DNA of 64,000 nucleotides from Spirosoma arboris (GTDB lineage: Bacteria > Bacteroidota > Bacteroidia > Cytophagales > Spirosomataceae). Location: positions 62,001 to 126,000 of the forward strand of contig NZ_WPIN01000010.1 in assembly GCF_009754945.1 (NCBI RefSeq). The letters are read 5' to 3'. Made by a program: the position numbers and the translations under genes. How positions within the stretch are numbered: the stretch's first letter is position 1; every line of letters begins with the position of its first letter. This document shows, one piece after another, positions 26,361 through 35,206 of this stretch. Under the pieces are notes generated by a model. The model was given only the letters and a program-made list of their open reading frames with translations, ran no database searches and was not told the DNA's origin.

Positions 26361-26433
26361 TACAATGTATGATGTAGAATGTAGGATATATGATGTAGGA
26401 CATTCAGCATTTTGCAATACATCGTACATCATA
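26361..26433. repeat. TGTATGATGTAG repeat cluster
   Basis: This holds three related GTATGATGTAG-like words in direct orientation, then a complementary TACATCATA (26425-26433) that pairs with TATGATGTA (26389-26397). The 13-mer ATGTATGATGTAG is also in the hairpin at 52239-52292. Confidence 0.6.
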
Positions 26434-26450
26434 GAGCATACCTATCAGGC

Positions 26451-26855
26451 TCATTCTTTTCTAAAGTGCAGCGCATTAATGACGTAGTTGTTGTCGGAGG
26501 TCTGACGCATGAGCACATAGACAGAGAACGTCCGACCGTCGGTTTCATACGTTCCTGTACTGTAGCGCAAGCGATCTGATGCACCACGATAAACAAAATC
26601 AAATCGATGTGGCGGGTACTTTCGGAAAAAAGACCGTAAAATTAATTCAGCGTGCGTCGCCTGAACTGCCGAAAATTCAATTTTCTCGGCGTCAATAACT
26701 AACTCGATAGTTTTCGCAAAACGAGCTGATAATCGACCGGCATCGCCACTACGTAACGATGTACTCACGGTTTGCGTAATATCGGTCTCTATAATCGGTT
26801 TGCCAGGCAGTATCCAAAGGAACAGCCCAAAAGTAAAGTGGATAATTGTGTACAT
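26451..26855 (-). CDS. DUF4783 domain-containing exported protein
   Basis: The 134-aa protein has an N-terminal hydrophobic signal (MYTIIHFTFGLFLWILPG). The rest follows the DUF4783 pattern: ITQTVSTSLRSGDAGRLSARFAKTIELVIDAEKIEFSAVQATHAELILRSFF, then HRFDFVYRGASDRLRYSTGTYET and FSVYVLMRQ. DUF4783 proteins have a cystatin/NTF2-like fold and are specific to Bacteroidota; function unknown. The PRTase gene is divergent, with about 135 nt between. Confidence 0.85.
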   Translation of the reverse strand: MYTIIHFTFGLFLWILPGKPIIETDITQTVSTSLRSGDAGRLSARFAKTIELVIDAEKIEFSAVQATHAELILRSFFRKYPPHRFDFVYRGASDRLRYSTGTYETDGRTFSVYVLMRQTSDNNYVINALHFRKE

Positions 26856-26990
26856 AGCTGGTCAAAGAAGAGGTTATTTTGTACGACTAATGGCGAAAAT
26901 TGTGCCAACTAACCAACTCAATTAGTTATTTCGCCGACTAGCTTCTTTTTTGCCATCTTTGCAGCTCTAAATCGTTTAGCCGATTCGCGC

Positions 26991-27503
26991 ATGAACACCG
27001 CCCAGTCAACACTTATCCTGAATTCTGAGCAGATATATCAGAAAATCAGACGGATAGCCTTTCAGATTTACGAAAATAACTTTGAAGAAACAGCCCTGTT
27101 ATTAGCGGGCATTTCGGGAGAAGGGTATATACTGGCTGAGGCATTGGCACGTGAATTGCGAACAATCTCGCCTTTCTCGGTCGATTTGATTCAGCTTAGC
27201 TTAGACAAATTGCAGATAGCCCAGCCTGTTGTTCATCATGACCGTTCGGCTGCTGATTTCACGGATAAAGTAATCGTAGTCGTAGATGATGTGTTGTATA
27301 CAGGGCGGACGTTGGCGTTTAGTTTGCAACCTTTTTTGAGTATTCCCATCCGAAAACTTCAGGTAGCGGTTCTCATTGATCGGAATCACCCTCGCTACCC
27401 GGTTGCTGCCGATTATAAAGGGTATGAATTAAGTACGACCTTAACTGAACACGTGGATGTTGTGCTCAGCGATGAGAGTCGAATAGGAGTGTATTTGAGG
27501 TAG
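26991..27503 (+). CDS. Phosphoribosyltransferase family protein (PyrR-like)
   Basis: The 170-aa type I PRTase-fold protein has the PRPP-binding loop VIVVVDDVLYTGRTL at about residues 89-103, and LLAGISGEGYILAEALARELR before it. Length and the VDDVLYTGRT form resemble PyrR-type bifunctional regulator/uracil PRTases. The protein could equally be another purine or pyrimidine PRTase. No pyrimidine gene lies nearby. A near-consensus -7 box (CATCTTTG) precedes the start by about 30 nt. Confidence 0.8.
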   Translation: MNTAQSTLILNSEQIYQKIRRIAFQIYENNFEETALLLAGISGEGYILAEALARELRTISPFSVDLIQLSLDKLQIAQPVVHHDRSAADFTDKVIVVVDDVLYTGRTLAFSLQPFLSIPIRKLQVAVLIDRNHPRYPVAADYKGYELSTTLTEHVDVVLSDESRIGVYLR

Positions 27504-27541
27504 TTATTGGTTATTGAACGAATAATTCAATAACCAATAAC
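27503..27541. terminator. Hairpin after the PRTase gene
   Basis: The perfect 16-bp stem (27503-27518 with 27526-27541; GTTATTGGTTATTGAA and complement) has a 7-nt loop and starts at the PRTase stop. It also lies 12 nt past the stop of the convergent 58-aa membrane gene, so it may serve both. Confidence 0.75.
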
Positions 27542-27552
27542 CCAATAATTAA

Positions 27553-27729
27553 TCAAGCTTTTGTTCCGCGAATCAGGCTGATTCCGGCAAAGAAGAAAAT
27601 TCCCCCAAGAATAAGGTATACAAAGGATGCCTGGGCTACCCCGCCTTTTGTAAAATCCATTCCTCCATAAATCAGGCCACCCAAACCGAGTAGTGTGAGA
27701 ATGATACCGAATATGCTTTTGACGTTCAT
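27553..27729 (-). CDS. Small two-helix membrane protein, 58 aa
   Basis: The short gene encodes MNVKSIFGIILTLLGLGGLI..., ending SLIRGTKA. Two hydrophobic helices (about residues 6-22 and 36-53) flank a short loop with GGMDFTKGG. Helix composition, a good ATG and the short hairpin after the stop make it a real gene. Similar small proteins occur in Bacteroidota without known function. The candidate structured RNA lies upstream on the same strand and may be its leader. Confidence 0.75.
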   Translation of the reverse strand: MNVKSIFGIILTLLGLGGLIYGGMDFTKGGVAQASFVYLILGGIFFFAGISLIRGTKA

Positions 27730-27860
27730 GCGTTGAGTTATTTATCGCGAATGATAGATTATCAGACAGATAACTAACGCGAACCAATATAGTCCCGCAG
27801 AATTTCTGAATTTGTTTTTAACTAATGTGCATTAGGGATAAAGTGGTTTTTTGTGCAAAA

Positions 27861-27888
27861 AAATAACCCTGTCCTTTCTCGGACAGGG
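27861..27888 (-). terminator. Terminator of the candidate small RNA
   Basis: The stem CCCTGTCC (27868-27875) / GGACAGGG (27881-27888) is followed on the minus strand by TTA and a seven-T run ending at about 27859. This is a strong intrinsic terminator shape. Confidence 0.85.
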
Positions 27889-28051
27889 CTAATACTTGCT
27901 TTGTGATGAAAGTGATCTTATGGGTTAGATTCACGTTGGTACTATTAAGACGTTGAAAGCGTATTTTGGACACATTAAAAAAACGTTGGCACTAGTAGCG
28001 CCAACGTTTCATCTAACCCATAAGAGCTTGCAGACTAACAATTTGAAAGCC
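27861..28051 (-). ncRNA. Candidate structured RNA, about 190 nt, or hairpin-rich leader
   Basis: On the minus strand a promoter-like pair (28058-28088) is followed by four structures. The first is a 6-bp hairpin TTGCAG/CTGCAA (28051-28056 with 28028-28033). The second is a 15-bp perfect long-range stem (28011-28025 with 27916-27930). Inside it is a 10-bp hairpin (28000-28009 with 27981-27990) ending in seven Ts. Last comes a GC-rich hairpin with T7 (27868-27888). The inner hairpin can alternatively pair ACGTTGG with CCAACGT next to the long stem, giving two exclusive folds. No protein frame fits. It may be a small RNA, an attenuator of the 58-aa membrane gene or a MITE-like palindrome. Confidence 0.5.
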
Positions 28052-28057
28052 TGCAAT

Positions 28058-28088
28058 CAAGCCTAATTTAGTTCCCTGAATTAACAAA
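28058..28088 (-). promoter_or_regulatory. Candidate promoter of the small RNA
   Basis: On the minus strand TTTG (28085-28088), exactly 19 nt and TAGGCTTG (28058-28065) differ from TTTG-N19-TAnnTTTG by one base. The predicted start is near 28051. Confidence 0.5.
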
Positions 28089-28348
28089 TGGTAACTTATT
28101 GATTATTTGGCGAAGTGTTTAGGAAACTAAATGCGCTAACTCCCACAGCCTCAGCGGTTGTTTTTACTACTTATTTTTTTGATGATAATTTTAAAATAGA
28201 GGCATCTTTTGCTAGCCGTACAAGACGTGTAGCTATATCATTTGTCCCGTACGCGGAAGAAACTACCTTGGTCGAAAAATCATGAACCAGGCCGCTTAAT
28301 AAAAGTCTTCATGCTTTCCTATTACTAGTTTATATCTTAACTTAAATG

Positions 28349-28374
28349 GGCTCCTTGCTACTATACGAGGAGCC
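28349..28374 (+). terminator. Hairpin upstream of the TPR gene
   Basis: GGCTCCT (28349-28355) pairs with AGGAGCC (28368-28374), followed by GGCTAATTTT. It lies 40 nt before the TPR gene start. It could be a weak terminator or part of the leader. The rest of 28090-28348 shows nothing that I can name. Confidence 0.4.
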
Positions 28375-28413
28375 TGGCTAATTTTAAAACCATACTCATC
28401 AAATCTGGCTGAT

Positions 28414-30117
28414 ATGAAACGTCACAAACTGATCCGGCTAACGTCAGTACCTGCCCTTTTAGTGACATTAATTTTGTTTAATTCAGCTAGGAGCTTAGTT
28501 CTGAAAACAAACGAAGGCATTCCCGTTTGCGGATATGGAGCCGATGGCCCTGTCAATCGAATGGAAAACGGCAAGTTTATGATTCCTCTGCCGGGTTGGG
28601 GCAACTATTCCTACAAGATTTCTACGACAAAGGATAGTGCCCAGTTTTATTTTGATCAGGGCCTGACGATGTATTATAGCTATCATATGAAAGAGGCCAT
28701 GGCTTCTTTCAAAGAAGCAGCGCGATTGGACCCCAATTGTCCGATGGCCTGGTGGGGACAAGCACTGGCAGGAGGCCCCTATTATAATGCGGCTCACACC
28801 TATACGGTTCCGCCAGGTATGGACGCTATTCTGACGCGTATGAACGAACTAGCCACTTACGCCAATCCGAAAGAAAAAAAGCTGATTCAGGTAATGAACA
28901 CCCGGTATTCTGCTGACCCAGCTGATACTGAACGGAAAAAACTCAATCTGGCCTATGCGTCGGCTACCAGGCAACTCCTCACCGAATTTGATGATCCGGA
29001 TATTAAAATGCTCTACGTAGACGCGATTATGCTGATACACGCCTGGGATTTCTGGACGAGCGATGGTAAGCCTAAAGATTGGACTCAGGAAGTGGTTACC
29101 CTAAGTGAAAATGTGCTGAAACAATACCCAAATCATCCGGCTGCCTTACATTATCATATTCATCTTACTGAAGCATCCAATCACCCTGAGGTAGCTCTAG
29201 CCAATGCCGACAAGCTTAAGACGCAGCTTTCTGGTGTAGCACATATGGTCCATATGGCGAGTCATGAATACCAACGCAATGGCCTTTTTGAGGAAGGGGT
29301 GATGGTCAATGACAAAGCGGCCGAAAATCTTTTACGGTATGATTCTCTGGTAACACAACTGGGTCTGGTGAAACATTCGCCCCATTATTTTGCTGTACAG
29401 ACGTATTGTGCCTTGACGGGTGGTATGTACCAGGTTGGACTAAGAGACGCCCTGCGCTGCCGCCGATCTGTCTCTCCGCTGGCCGCAAATCCCTACGATC
29501 AATATCTCTATATGATGCCCTCGCTAACACAGGTTAGGCTGGGTAAATGGAATGAGATTTTAGCATCGGAGAAACCCGCTGAGAACTGGGCTTATGCCAC
29601 CCTGTTAGATCATTTCTCACGAGGAATGGCGCTTGTGGGTATTGGAAAAACGGCCGAAGCCCGACTGCAGCGACAACTGCTTGGGGAAGCTCTAAAAGAT
29701 CCGATTCTTGAAAAGCGACGTATTCCCTTCAATGCCCCACTTCCAGTGGCTCAGATTGCTGATCATATTCTGGAAGCCTTCATATTTTTTGCCGACAAAA
29801 GTTATGAGCAGGCTGTATCAAGCCTTCAAAAAGCAATCCTTCTTGAAGATCAATTAATTTATACGGAACCTAGCGACTGGCCCTTACCCGCCCGGCAGTT
29901 TTTAGGGGCGTATTTGCTTGCCATGCATAAGGAGAGGGAAGCAGAAGCCGTGTATCGCCAGGATCTGATTCATCATCCGGGGAATGGTTGGTCTTTAGTG
30001 GGCCTTCATAAGGCACTGAGCCTACAAGGCAAACGAGCTGAACTGCCGAAGATTAAAGCAGACTACCAGACAGCCTTCTCGAAGGCTGAGCAAATTCCGG
30101 CTTCTTCTGTTTATTAA
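28414..30117 (+). CDS. Exported tetratricopeptide-repeat protein, 567 aa
   Basis: The N-terminal hydrophobic segment (LTSVPALLVTLILFNSARS) indicates export. TPR-type helices begin near residue 70 (AQFYFDQGLTMYYSYHMKEAMASFKEAARLDPNCPMAWWGQAL), and further copies lie near 230-290, where LHYHIHLTEASNHPEVAL stands out as a conserved block. More follow at about 440-560 (AVSSLQKAILLEDQLIY, EREAEAVYRQDLIHHPGNGWSLVGLHKAL). This architecture is common in Bacteroidota and Acidobacteriota exported proteins with no assigned reaction. It is monocistronic. Confidence 0.85.
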   Translation: MKRHKLIRLTSVPALLVTLILFNSARSLVLKTNEGIPVCGYGADGPVNRMENGKFMIPLPGWGNYSYKISTTKDSAQFYFDQGLTMYYSYHMKEAMASFKEAARLDPNCPMAWWGQALAGGPYYNAAHTYTVPPGMDAILTRMNELATYANPKEKKLIQVMNTRYSADPADTERKKLNLAYASATRQLLTEFDDPDIKMLYVDAIMLIHAWDFWTSDGKPKDWTQEVVTLSENVLKQYPNHPAALHYHIHLTEASNHPEVALANADKLKTQLSGVAHMVHMASHEYQRNGLFEEGVMVNDKAAENLLRYDSLVTQLGLVKHSPHYFAVQTYCALTGGMYQVGLRDALRCRRSVSPLAANPYDQYLYMMPSLTQVRLGKWNEILASEKPAENWAYATLLDHFSRGMALVGIGKTAEARLQRQLLGEALKDPILEKRRIPFNAPLPVAQIADHILEAFIFFADKSYEQAVSSLQKAILLEDQLIYTEPSDWPLPARQFLGAYLLAMHKEREAEAVYRQDLIHHPGNGWSLVGLHKALSLQGKRAELPKIKADYQTAFSKAEQIPASSVY

Positions 30118-30134
30118 TTGGCCGCTCTCATGCA

Positions 30135-30190
30135 AAGGCTTCCATTTGACGCCGTATCACAACCGTGCTATGACGCCAACTGGAAGCCTT
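30135..30190 (+). terminator. Inverted repeat after the TPR gene
   Basis: AAGGCTTCCA (30135-30144) pairs with TGGAAGCCTT (30181-30190) across a 36-nt spacer. It lies between the convergent TPR and isomerase genes. The T-run is poor. Confidence 0.5.
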
Positions 30191-30235
30191 GATTAGATAG
30201 TGCTGTTGCGTAAAAAAATGGGGAGACCTCAATGC

Positions 30236-31273
30236 CTAACTTAAGGCATTCCGGCAAAAGTCTAAGCATTTTTTTACTTCGGCTACTGCGTTTGAACCTG
30301 CTGGTATCTGGTACTCCAATTCGACTGTAGCCGGGAATGTATACTTCTGTTCGCGCATTAGTGTCAACACCTGGAGCAAAGGCGTATCCCCTTTCCCCCA
30401 GGGTAAATTCCCCTTACCATTAGCCGGTAGCTGACGATCTTTGATGTGCATGCTCGCAATGCGTGTATGTTTTTGCCGAATCAGGCCTAGTGGATCGGGC
30501 TGACCAGCTGCTACATAATGGCCTAAATCAAAATTCATGGCATTACCCGGCGATTGCGCCAGGGCGGTATCCCAGAAGGTGGGCGTTTGTTGCTCATGCC
30601 CATGATACCCTACCCGTAGACCGTGTTTCTCGGCCATTTTTCCTAGTTTGAGTGTCTGTGCATCGTTCCCTGGATGTTCGACCGTTACCTGATTGGCACC
30701 TAAGACTTTAGCCGCCCGCATTCCGTAGTCAATATCGGCATCTGAATTCTGCATCCCGAACGCATCAGGCTTGAAGCCATAGATCGTTACGCCAGCCTGA
30801 TTGAACATTTTACGAACCTTCTCGAACCTGTCCATAGGGGCAGAAAGTCGCCATTTAGCTACTTCGGCCCGATAGGCTTTCGTCTGTGCATCGGCTTCTG
30901 CTAACGTTTTTTGCTCATCTTCAGTTAGCGGCTGATTTTCGCGTCGTTTCCGCATCAATGGAAAAATTGTCTGCATATTGACCGGATTTTTGGGCGCTCC
31001 AGCATATGATTCGGCAGGGCCACCCATCAGTTCAATAGCACTGATGCCACTATCCAAAACATATTGCAGGGTAGCTTCGGCACTTTGGTCAGGCATATCC
31101 CGAAACGAGTAGGTAATGACGCCAATCTGCACGCCGTTAATTAACGAATTCGGCGTGCCCAGATTACGGATAATAGCGGGTGAACCAAAAAGCGGGTTGC
31201 TATTTATAATTGCTCCTGAAACAAGTGCTGCCGTGGCACCCAAAAACTGACGACGTGTTGGCTTATTTTCCAT
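30236..31273 (-). CDS. Exported sugar phosphate isomerase/epimerase-like TIM barrel
   Basis: The 345-aa protein starts with a Tat-like signal (RRQFLGATAALVSGA), so it is probably exported folded. The rest is an AP-endonuclease-2/xylose isomerase-like TIM barrel: GVITYSFRDMP, ISAIELMGGPAESYAGAP, NQVTVEHPGNDAQTL, GYHGHEQQTP, NFDLGHYVAAGQ, SMHIKDRQ and VELEYQIP. His, Glu and Asp in these blocks are the usual metal ligands. In Bacteroidota such genes sit next to PVC-type cytochrome dehydrogenases, as here (39-nt gap, same strand), and are linked to catabolism of oxidised sugars. The exact substrate is unknown. Confidence 0.88.
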   Translation of the reverse strand: MENKPTRRQFLGATAALVSGAIINSNPLFGSPAIIRNLGTPNSLINGVQIGVITYSFRDMPDQSAEATLQYVLDSGISAIELMGGPAESYAGAPKNPVNMQTIFPLMRKRRENQPLTEDEQKTLAEADAQTKAYRAEVAKWRLSAPMDRFEKVRKMFNQAGVTIYGFKPDAFGMQNSDADIDYGMRAAKVLGANQVTVEHPGNDAQTLKLGKMAEKHGLRVGYHGHEQQTPTFWDTALAQSPGNAMNFDLGHYVAAGQPDPLGLIRQKHTRIASMHIKDRQLPANGKGNLPWGKGDTPLLQVLTLMREQKYTFPATVELEYQIPAGSNAVAEVKKCLDFCRNALS

Positions 31274-31312
31274 GTTTTAGTATTGATTGGCTGATAAAAA
31301 TCAAAGGTTTGA

Positions 31313-34093
31313 TTATTGGGCAAACACTTTCAAATGACCCATTGACCAGGGGATTTCATCCGAATCGTCTGCTAGACCTTCGCTCAATTGCATTTTTAAA
31401 AATTTGGCTTTCGCGCCATTAAGCAAAATAATGTTATCTCCGGCGACACCCTTCGTTTCGGTTTGAATCGGTTGCCAATTCTGGCCATCCGAGGACACCG
31501 ATATTGTAAAGGCGCGTGGGTAGTTGTGAATGAACGGAATAGTCATTGTTGCGAAAGACTGACCGGGTTTTGGTTTCCAGCCTTTTTTGATCGTTTGGGG
31601 CGAGGTGAACTGTAATTCGGCCAGATTTACTTCTTTAGGAAACTCAATCTGGTACCACATGCCTTTTTGCTGGCTAACTCCCGTTGACCAGCCTTCGTAA
31701 GTGAAGGCTGTGGCTGGTGATACATTCCCACCAATACGGGTCGACGCTGTATGACTGGCTGTAACCGTCAACGATTGGGGCTGAATTTCATACGGAATTA
31801 ATTTCGACAATTGAGCATACTGATACGCGCCCTGCTGGCCTGTCGTTTTTTTGCGAACGGCAGCCACCTGTTGTGGAGAAATCAATGACGCATCGTTTGA
31901 CAAGCCATTCCGGATATACGAAAGCACATCTGCCACCCACTCATCCGACTGCTCTTTCATGCTGGCCATTAACCCACCTGCATAGGTCTTGCCTTCAATA
32001 GGGCCTTCCAGCCCATGTAGAACAACTCGAATGGCATAGTCTGGATGCGATTGGATATGGACTGACCCGGCTAAGGCTGGGGCCAGTAGTCGCCCGTTGC
32101 CAGCGGGAGTGCCCATGCCGTTGTTTCCGTGGCACTGCGAGCATAATTCGTTGTATACCAGGGCGCCACGTTCTACCTGAGCCTTCTGCGTAGCGCTCAA
32201 CTCTGGCGCGCCAAATGGTCCCATGTTTCGTTGCTTGGGTGGCGTTAGAATTTGTTCTCCGATCACTTTGACACCCGTTGCCTTGTTGCTGGCCATTACG
32301 GTTTTGATGTCATTCTCCAAATCAGGCAGTTTTAAAAACTTGGCGGTGAGCATAGCCTGAATCTGCACGTCGGTGTTGGCATCAGCCAATGCCCGTTTAT
32401 AAGTAGCTGCCAGCGTTTTATCGCCTGCTTTATACAGAGTTTCACTTGCCCGAAGCGCCTGGATGCGTAGACGAGGGTTGACATCTTGTACCATTTTTTG
32501 CACCACGCTTGTTTTTAGTGCGCCAAGCCCTTCCAGAGTCCAAAGAGCGTGGATTCGGGCTAACGGATTTTTGTCGGTTAGCGCCATAGTAGTTAGTTGC
32601 GGCACCACAGAGAGGTCTTTTCGCTGCACCAGTACTTGTTGAGCGGCATCCCGCCACCAGCCATTAGGATGCGTTAGGTGCTTTACCACATCAATCGACT
32701 TTTCTGCATACATATTTGGGCGGACTTTATCGCGTTCCTTTCCTTCGTAGGTGATACGCCAGATACGCCCCAAGCCCACAACTTTATCGAGTTGATACTG
32801 CTCAATTTTTGTCCGTAGGTACGTTCCTTTTTGAGTCCATTGCCCCTCCTGAATGATGCCGTGGTACATGTCAGTAATGTACAGAGTGCCATCGGGAGCA
32901 GTGGTCATATCAACAGGTCTGAATAAGGGGTCTGTCGAACGCAGAAACTCTGATTTCTGATCCTGATAAACATTGTGCAACGTAGTCAAACCTTCGGTAA
33001 CAACAGGATTGACCTGACGAACAATTCGGGCGACGGGCTCGCCGTAAAAATATTGTCCTTTCAATTCGGCGGGTAGTCTGTCACCGCGATATACGTCATT
33101 ACCAGCCGAGCCTGTTACATGGTTTAGGGAGCCGTCAGGTTGGCGGACTTCATCCATACCTCCCTGCATATCGGCAATTTTGACGGCAGCTCCCCAGGGT
33201 ACATCAAAGCCCTTGGCAAACTCGCCTGGTACATCGAAATTGCCATATTGGATCGGGAACTGGAAATGCGAAGGCAAGCCAATGGCTCCGCCCTGAAACC
33301 AGAGTTTACCATCATCATCATGCGTAATTCCCCATTGAGCCCGGTTAGCGCCCGTTTTCTCACGAATAATGCCGTTGGGTGTTTCCCGAATACGGAAAGC
33401 ATTTACCGTGCTATAGAGCCAGTTGTCCATGCCCCAATACATGAAAGCCTGCTGGTGCTCTACATTGCCCGACCGACCGTATTTATTCGTAAAAAACTCT
33501 TTCTTATCGGCCTTGCCGTCACCGTTGGTATCGGTGTATTTGTAGACATTGTCTGCATCAGATTCCATCGTGAGAATACAGTCTTTACCGTAGGGTAACA
33601 CGAAGCGGGGGAAAATCAGGTTATCGACAAAAGTGGTTCCGGTTTCGTAGACACCATCGTTGTTTTTGTCTTCCCATCTGGAAATCCGGCTCGTAGGCTG
33701 CAACTCGTCTTTCGAATCAGCTGTGAGCATGTATGTTCGTAGTTCCAGCACATACATTCGCCCGTTGGCATCGAAAGAAATGGCACCGGGTTGCTGAATA
33801 GCGGGTTCGGTCAGAACGGGTTGAATTTTGTAGCCCGGCGGCAACAGAAAAAGATTGGCTTCTTCAGCCGGTTTTAAAGGTAAAACCGGCTCTTTAGAGG
33901 TCAAATCGATCCCTTTCCAGTCGGGATCTTCGGGATCAGCACCTTCGGGAAGTTTAACCTTGGGTAAGGTATCGCCCGCAACGTAAGTTGATTGCAATCG
34001 AATTTGATGGACTGGATCAAATCCAATGGAGGCCGATAAGACAACCGCCAGAAAAGCGCCTGTTAACGTGGTTATAGAGAAGGATTTCAGCAT
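31313..34093 (-). CDS. PVC-type c-type cytochrome dehydrogenase with HEAT repeats and a C-terminal F5/8C-like domain
   Basis: The 926-aa protein has a signal peptide (about 1-24). A beta-propeller membrane-bound dehydrogenase domain follows (about 70-460: YKIQPVLTEPAIQQPGAISFDANGRMYVLELR, EDKNNDGVYE, DGTLYITDMYHGIIQ). Helical HEAT-like repeats cover about 470-625. A cytochrome c domain has CSQCH (Cys651, Cys654, His655) and a later Met-rich segment. The C-terminal part (about 780-926) resembles an F5/8 type C galactose-binding domain. It probably oxidises a sugar or alcohol in the periplasm and passes electrons to its own haem. It is likely co-transcribed with the downstream isomerase. The acceptor is unknown. 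Confidence 0.9.
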   Translation of the reverse strand: MLKSFSITTLTGAFLAVVLSASIGFDPVHQIRLQSTYVAGDTLPKVKLPEGADPEDPDWKGIDLTSKEPVLPLKPAEEANLFLLPPGYKIQPVLTEPAIQQPGAISFDANGRMYVLELRTYMLTADSKDELQPTSRISRWEDKNNDGVYETGTTFVDNLIFPRFVLPYGKDCILTMESDADNVYKYTDTNGDGKADKKEFFTNKYGRSGNVEHQQAFMYWGMDNWLYSTVNAFRIRETPNGIIREKTGANRAQWGITHDDDGKLWFQGGAIGLPSHFQFPIQYGNFDVPGEFAKGFDVPWGAAVKIADMQGGMDEVRQPDGSLNHVTGSAGNDVYRGDRLPAELKGQYFYGEPVARIVRQVNPVVTEGLTTLHNVYQDQKSEFLRSTDPLFRPVDMTTAPDGTLYITDMYHGIIQEGQWTQKGTYLRTKIEQYQLDKVVGLGRIWRITYEGKERDKVRPNMYAEKSIDVVKHLTHPNGWWRDAAQQVLVQRKDLSVVPQLTTMALTDKNPLARIHALWTLEGLGALKTSVVQKMVQDVNPRLRIQALRASETLYKAGDKTLAATYKRALADANTDVQIQAMLTAKFLKLPDLENDIKTVMASNKATGVKVIGEQILTPPKQRNMGPFGAPELSATQKAQVERGALVYNELCSQCHGNNGMGTPAGNGRLLAPALAGSVHIQSHPDYAIRVVLHGLEGPIEGKTYAGGLMASMKEQSDEWVADVLSYIRNGLSNDASLISPQQVAAVRKKTTGQQGAYQYAQLSKLIPYEIQPQSLTVTASHTASTRIGGNVSPATAFTYEGWSTGVSQQKGMWYQIEFPKEVNLAELQFTSPQTIKKGWKPKPGQSFATMTIPFIHNYPRAFTISVSSDGQNWQPIQTETKGVAGDNIILLNGAKAKFLKMQLSEGLADDSDEIPWSMGHLKVFAQ

Positions 34094-34177
34094 ACCTCTT
34101 GACTTTATATAGTACTAAATCAGGAGAGGTATAAAACCTACTTAAACTTGTGTTTTTTCCTTTTTGAAGGCCTTTTA

Positions 34178-35206
34178 TTATAGTTTCCTTACCTGAATTG
34201 AGAAGGCGTTTGCCGGATTTTCCACGAATAGAGTATGGATATCCCGGCTTGAAAAACCGTTTCGTTTTAGGGATGGAATAAGTAACGTAAAAATGGTAAG
34301 ATAGTCCCGATAGTTGCCTCCATTGGGTTCGCCGACATTGTACCAGCCAGAATCCTGCGATACCAGCACCTGGTTCAATAGGCCATTTGCCTTCATTCTT
34401 TGCAGAAAGGTTACGTCATCCTTTATGCTTCTTGGATTAACACCGTCATAAGAAACCCAGCTCTTACGTTTTGCCGCGTCTATATGAAAAGCCATATTCT
34501 GCTCTTTTTGTGCATGTACCCAGATTCGTGCCGAAGGCGCTACGCCATTATCGGCTAAAATACGGAGCTGTTCGTTGGCTGCTTCGCCATTGTCGGTGTG
34601 CACAGCAATTGTTAGGCCGGTAGCCAGGTGAGTTAACGCTGCAGCTTCGATAATTTTTCGCTGGGCAACTGTCAAAGGAGCTTGATCGACACTTGTCTTA
34701 ATAAATCCCGGCTTGATGCCAGTGCCTTCTACCCCATCCGTCCATTCCGCTATCCAGCGATCGGCCAGTTGACGAGCGCTTTCCGTATAGACGTGTTTGG
34801 GTAAGAACCGTTCATTAACCGCTCCATAATACCCCGTATTCGTAATAATATGTAGTTTGGTTGAGTCTGCCAGGCGTTTGAGCAGCTGTACATCACGTCC
34901 CAGATAAGCGGGGGAACAATCGATAAACGTAACGCAGCCTTTGTTCTTCACATCCTGTAAAAAGGGAAGCGCTCGGGCATAGACTTCGTCGACTTTATAC
35001 CGATCGCGACTATATTTTTCCGCGCCTATAAAATCAGCCAGAACATGTTCGTGGGTTAACGTGAACTGCATATCGCGTGGTCGGATAGGTCCTTTCACCG
35101 TCATGACGATTTGTTCATTCAAATTGGTCAACAAGCTTTTAGGCGCTGTATAAAGGCCAACTCCTGCCAGAACGCTTTTCTGTATAAAGTTTCTTCGGCT
35201 TAGCAT
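34178..35206 (-). CDS. Exported phosphotriesterase-family hydrolase
   Basis: The 342-aa protein has a Tat-like N-terminus (SRRNFIQKSVLAGVGLY). PTE motifs are present: LTHEHVLADF (His-x-His metal pair), GFIKTSVDQAPLT with the candidate carboxylated Lys, IAVHTDNGE, IWVHAQKEQ and VSQDSGW (last metal Asp). The amidohydrolase-fold family includes phosphotriesterases, lactonases and phospho-sugar lactonases; only a few members hydrolyse organophosphates, so a lactone or sugar ester substrate is as likely. It precedes the cytochrome and isomerase genes on the same strand by 84 nt and may belong to their operon. Confidence 0.88.
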   Translation of the reverse strand: MLSRRNFIQKSVLAGVGLYTAPKSLLTNLNEQIVMTVKGPIRPRDMQFTLTHEHVLADFIGAEKYSRDRYKVDEVYARALPFLQDVKNKGCVTFIDCSPAYLGRDVQLLKRLADSTKLHIITNTGYYGAVNERFLPKHVYTESARQLADRWIAEWTDGVEGTGIKPGFIKTSVDQAPLTVAQRKIIEAAALTHLATGLTIAVHTDNGEAANEQLRILADNGVAPSARIWVHAQKEQNMAFHIDAAKRKSWVSYDGVNPRSIKDDVTFLQRMKANGLLNQVLVSQDSGWYNVGEPNGGNYRDYLTIFTLLIPSLKRNGFSSRDIHTLFVENPANAFSIQVRKL

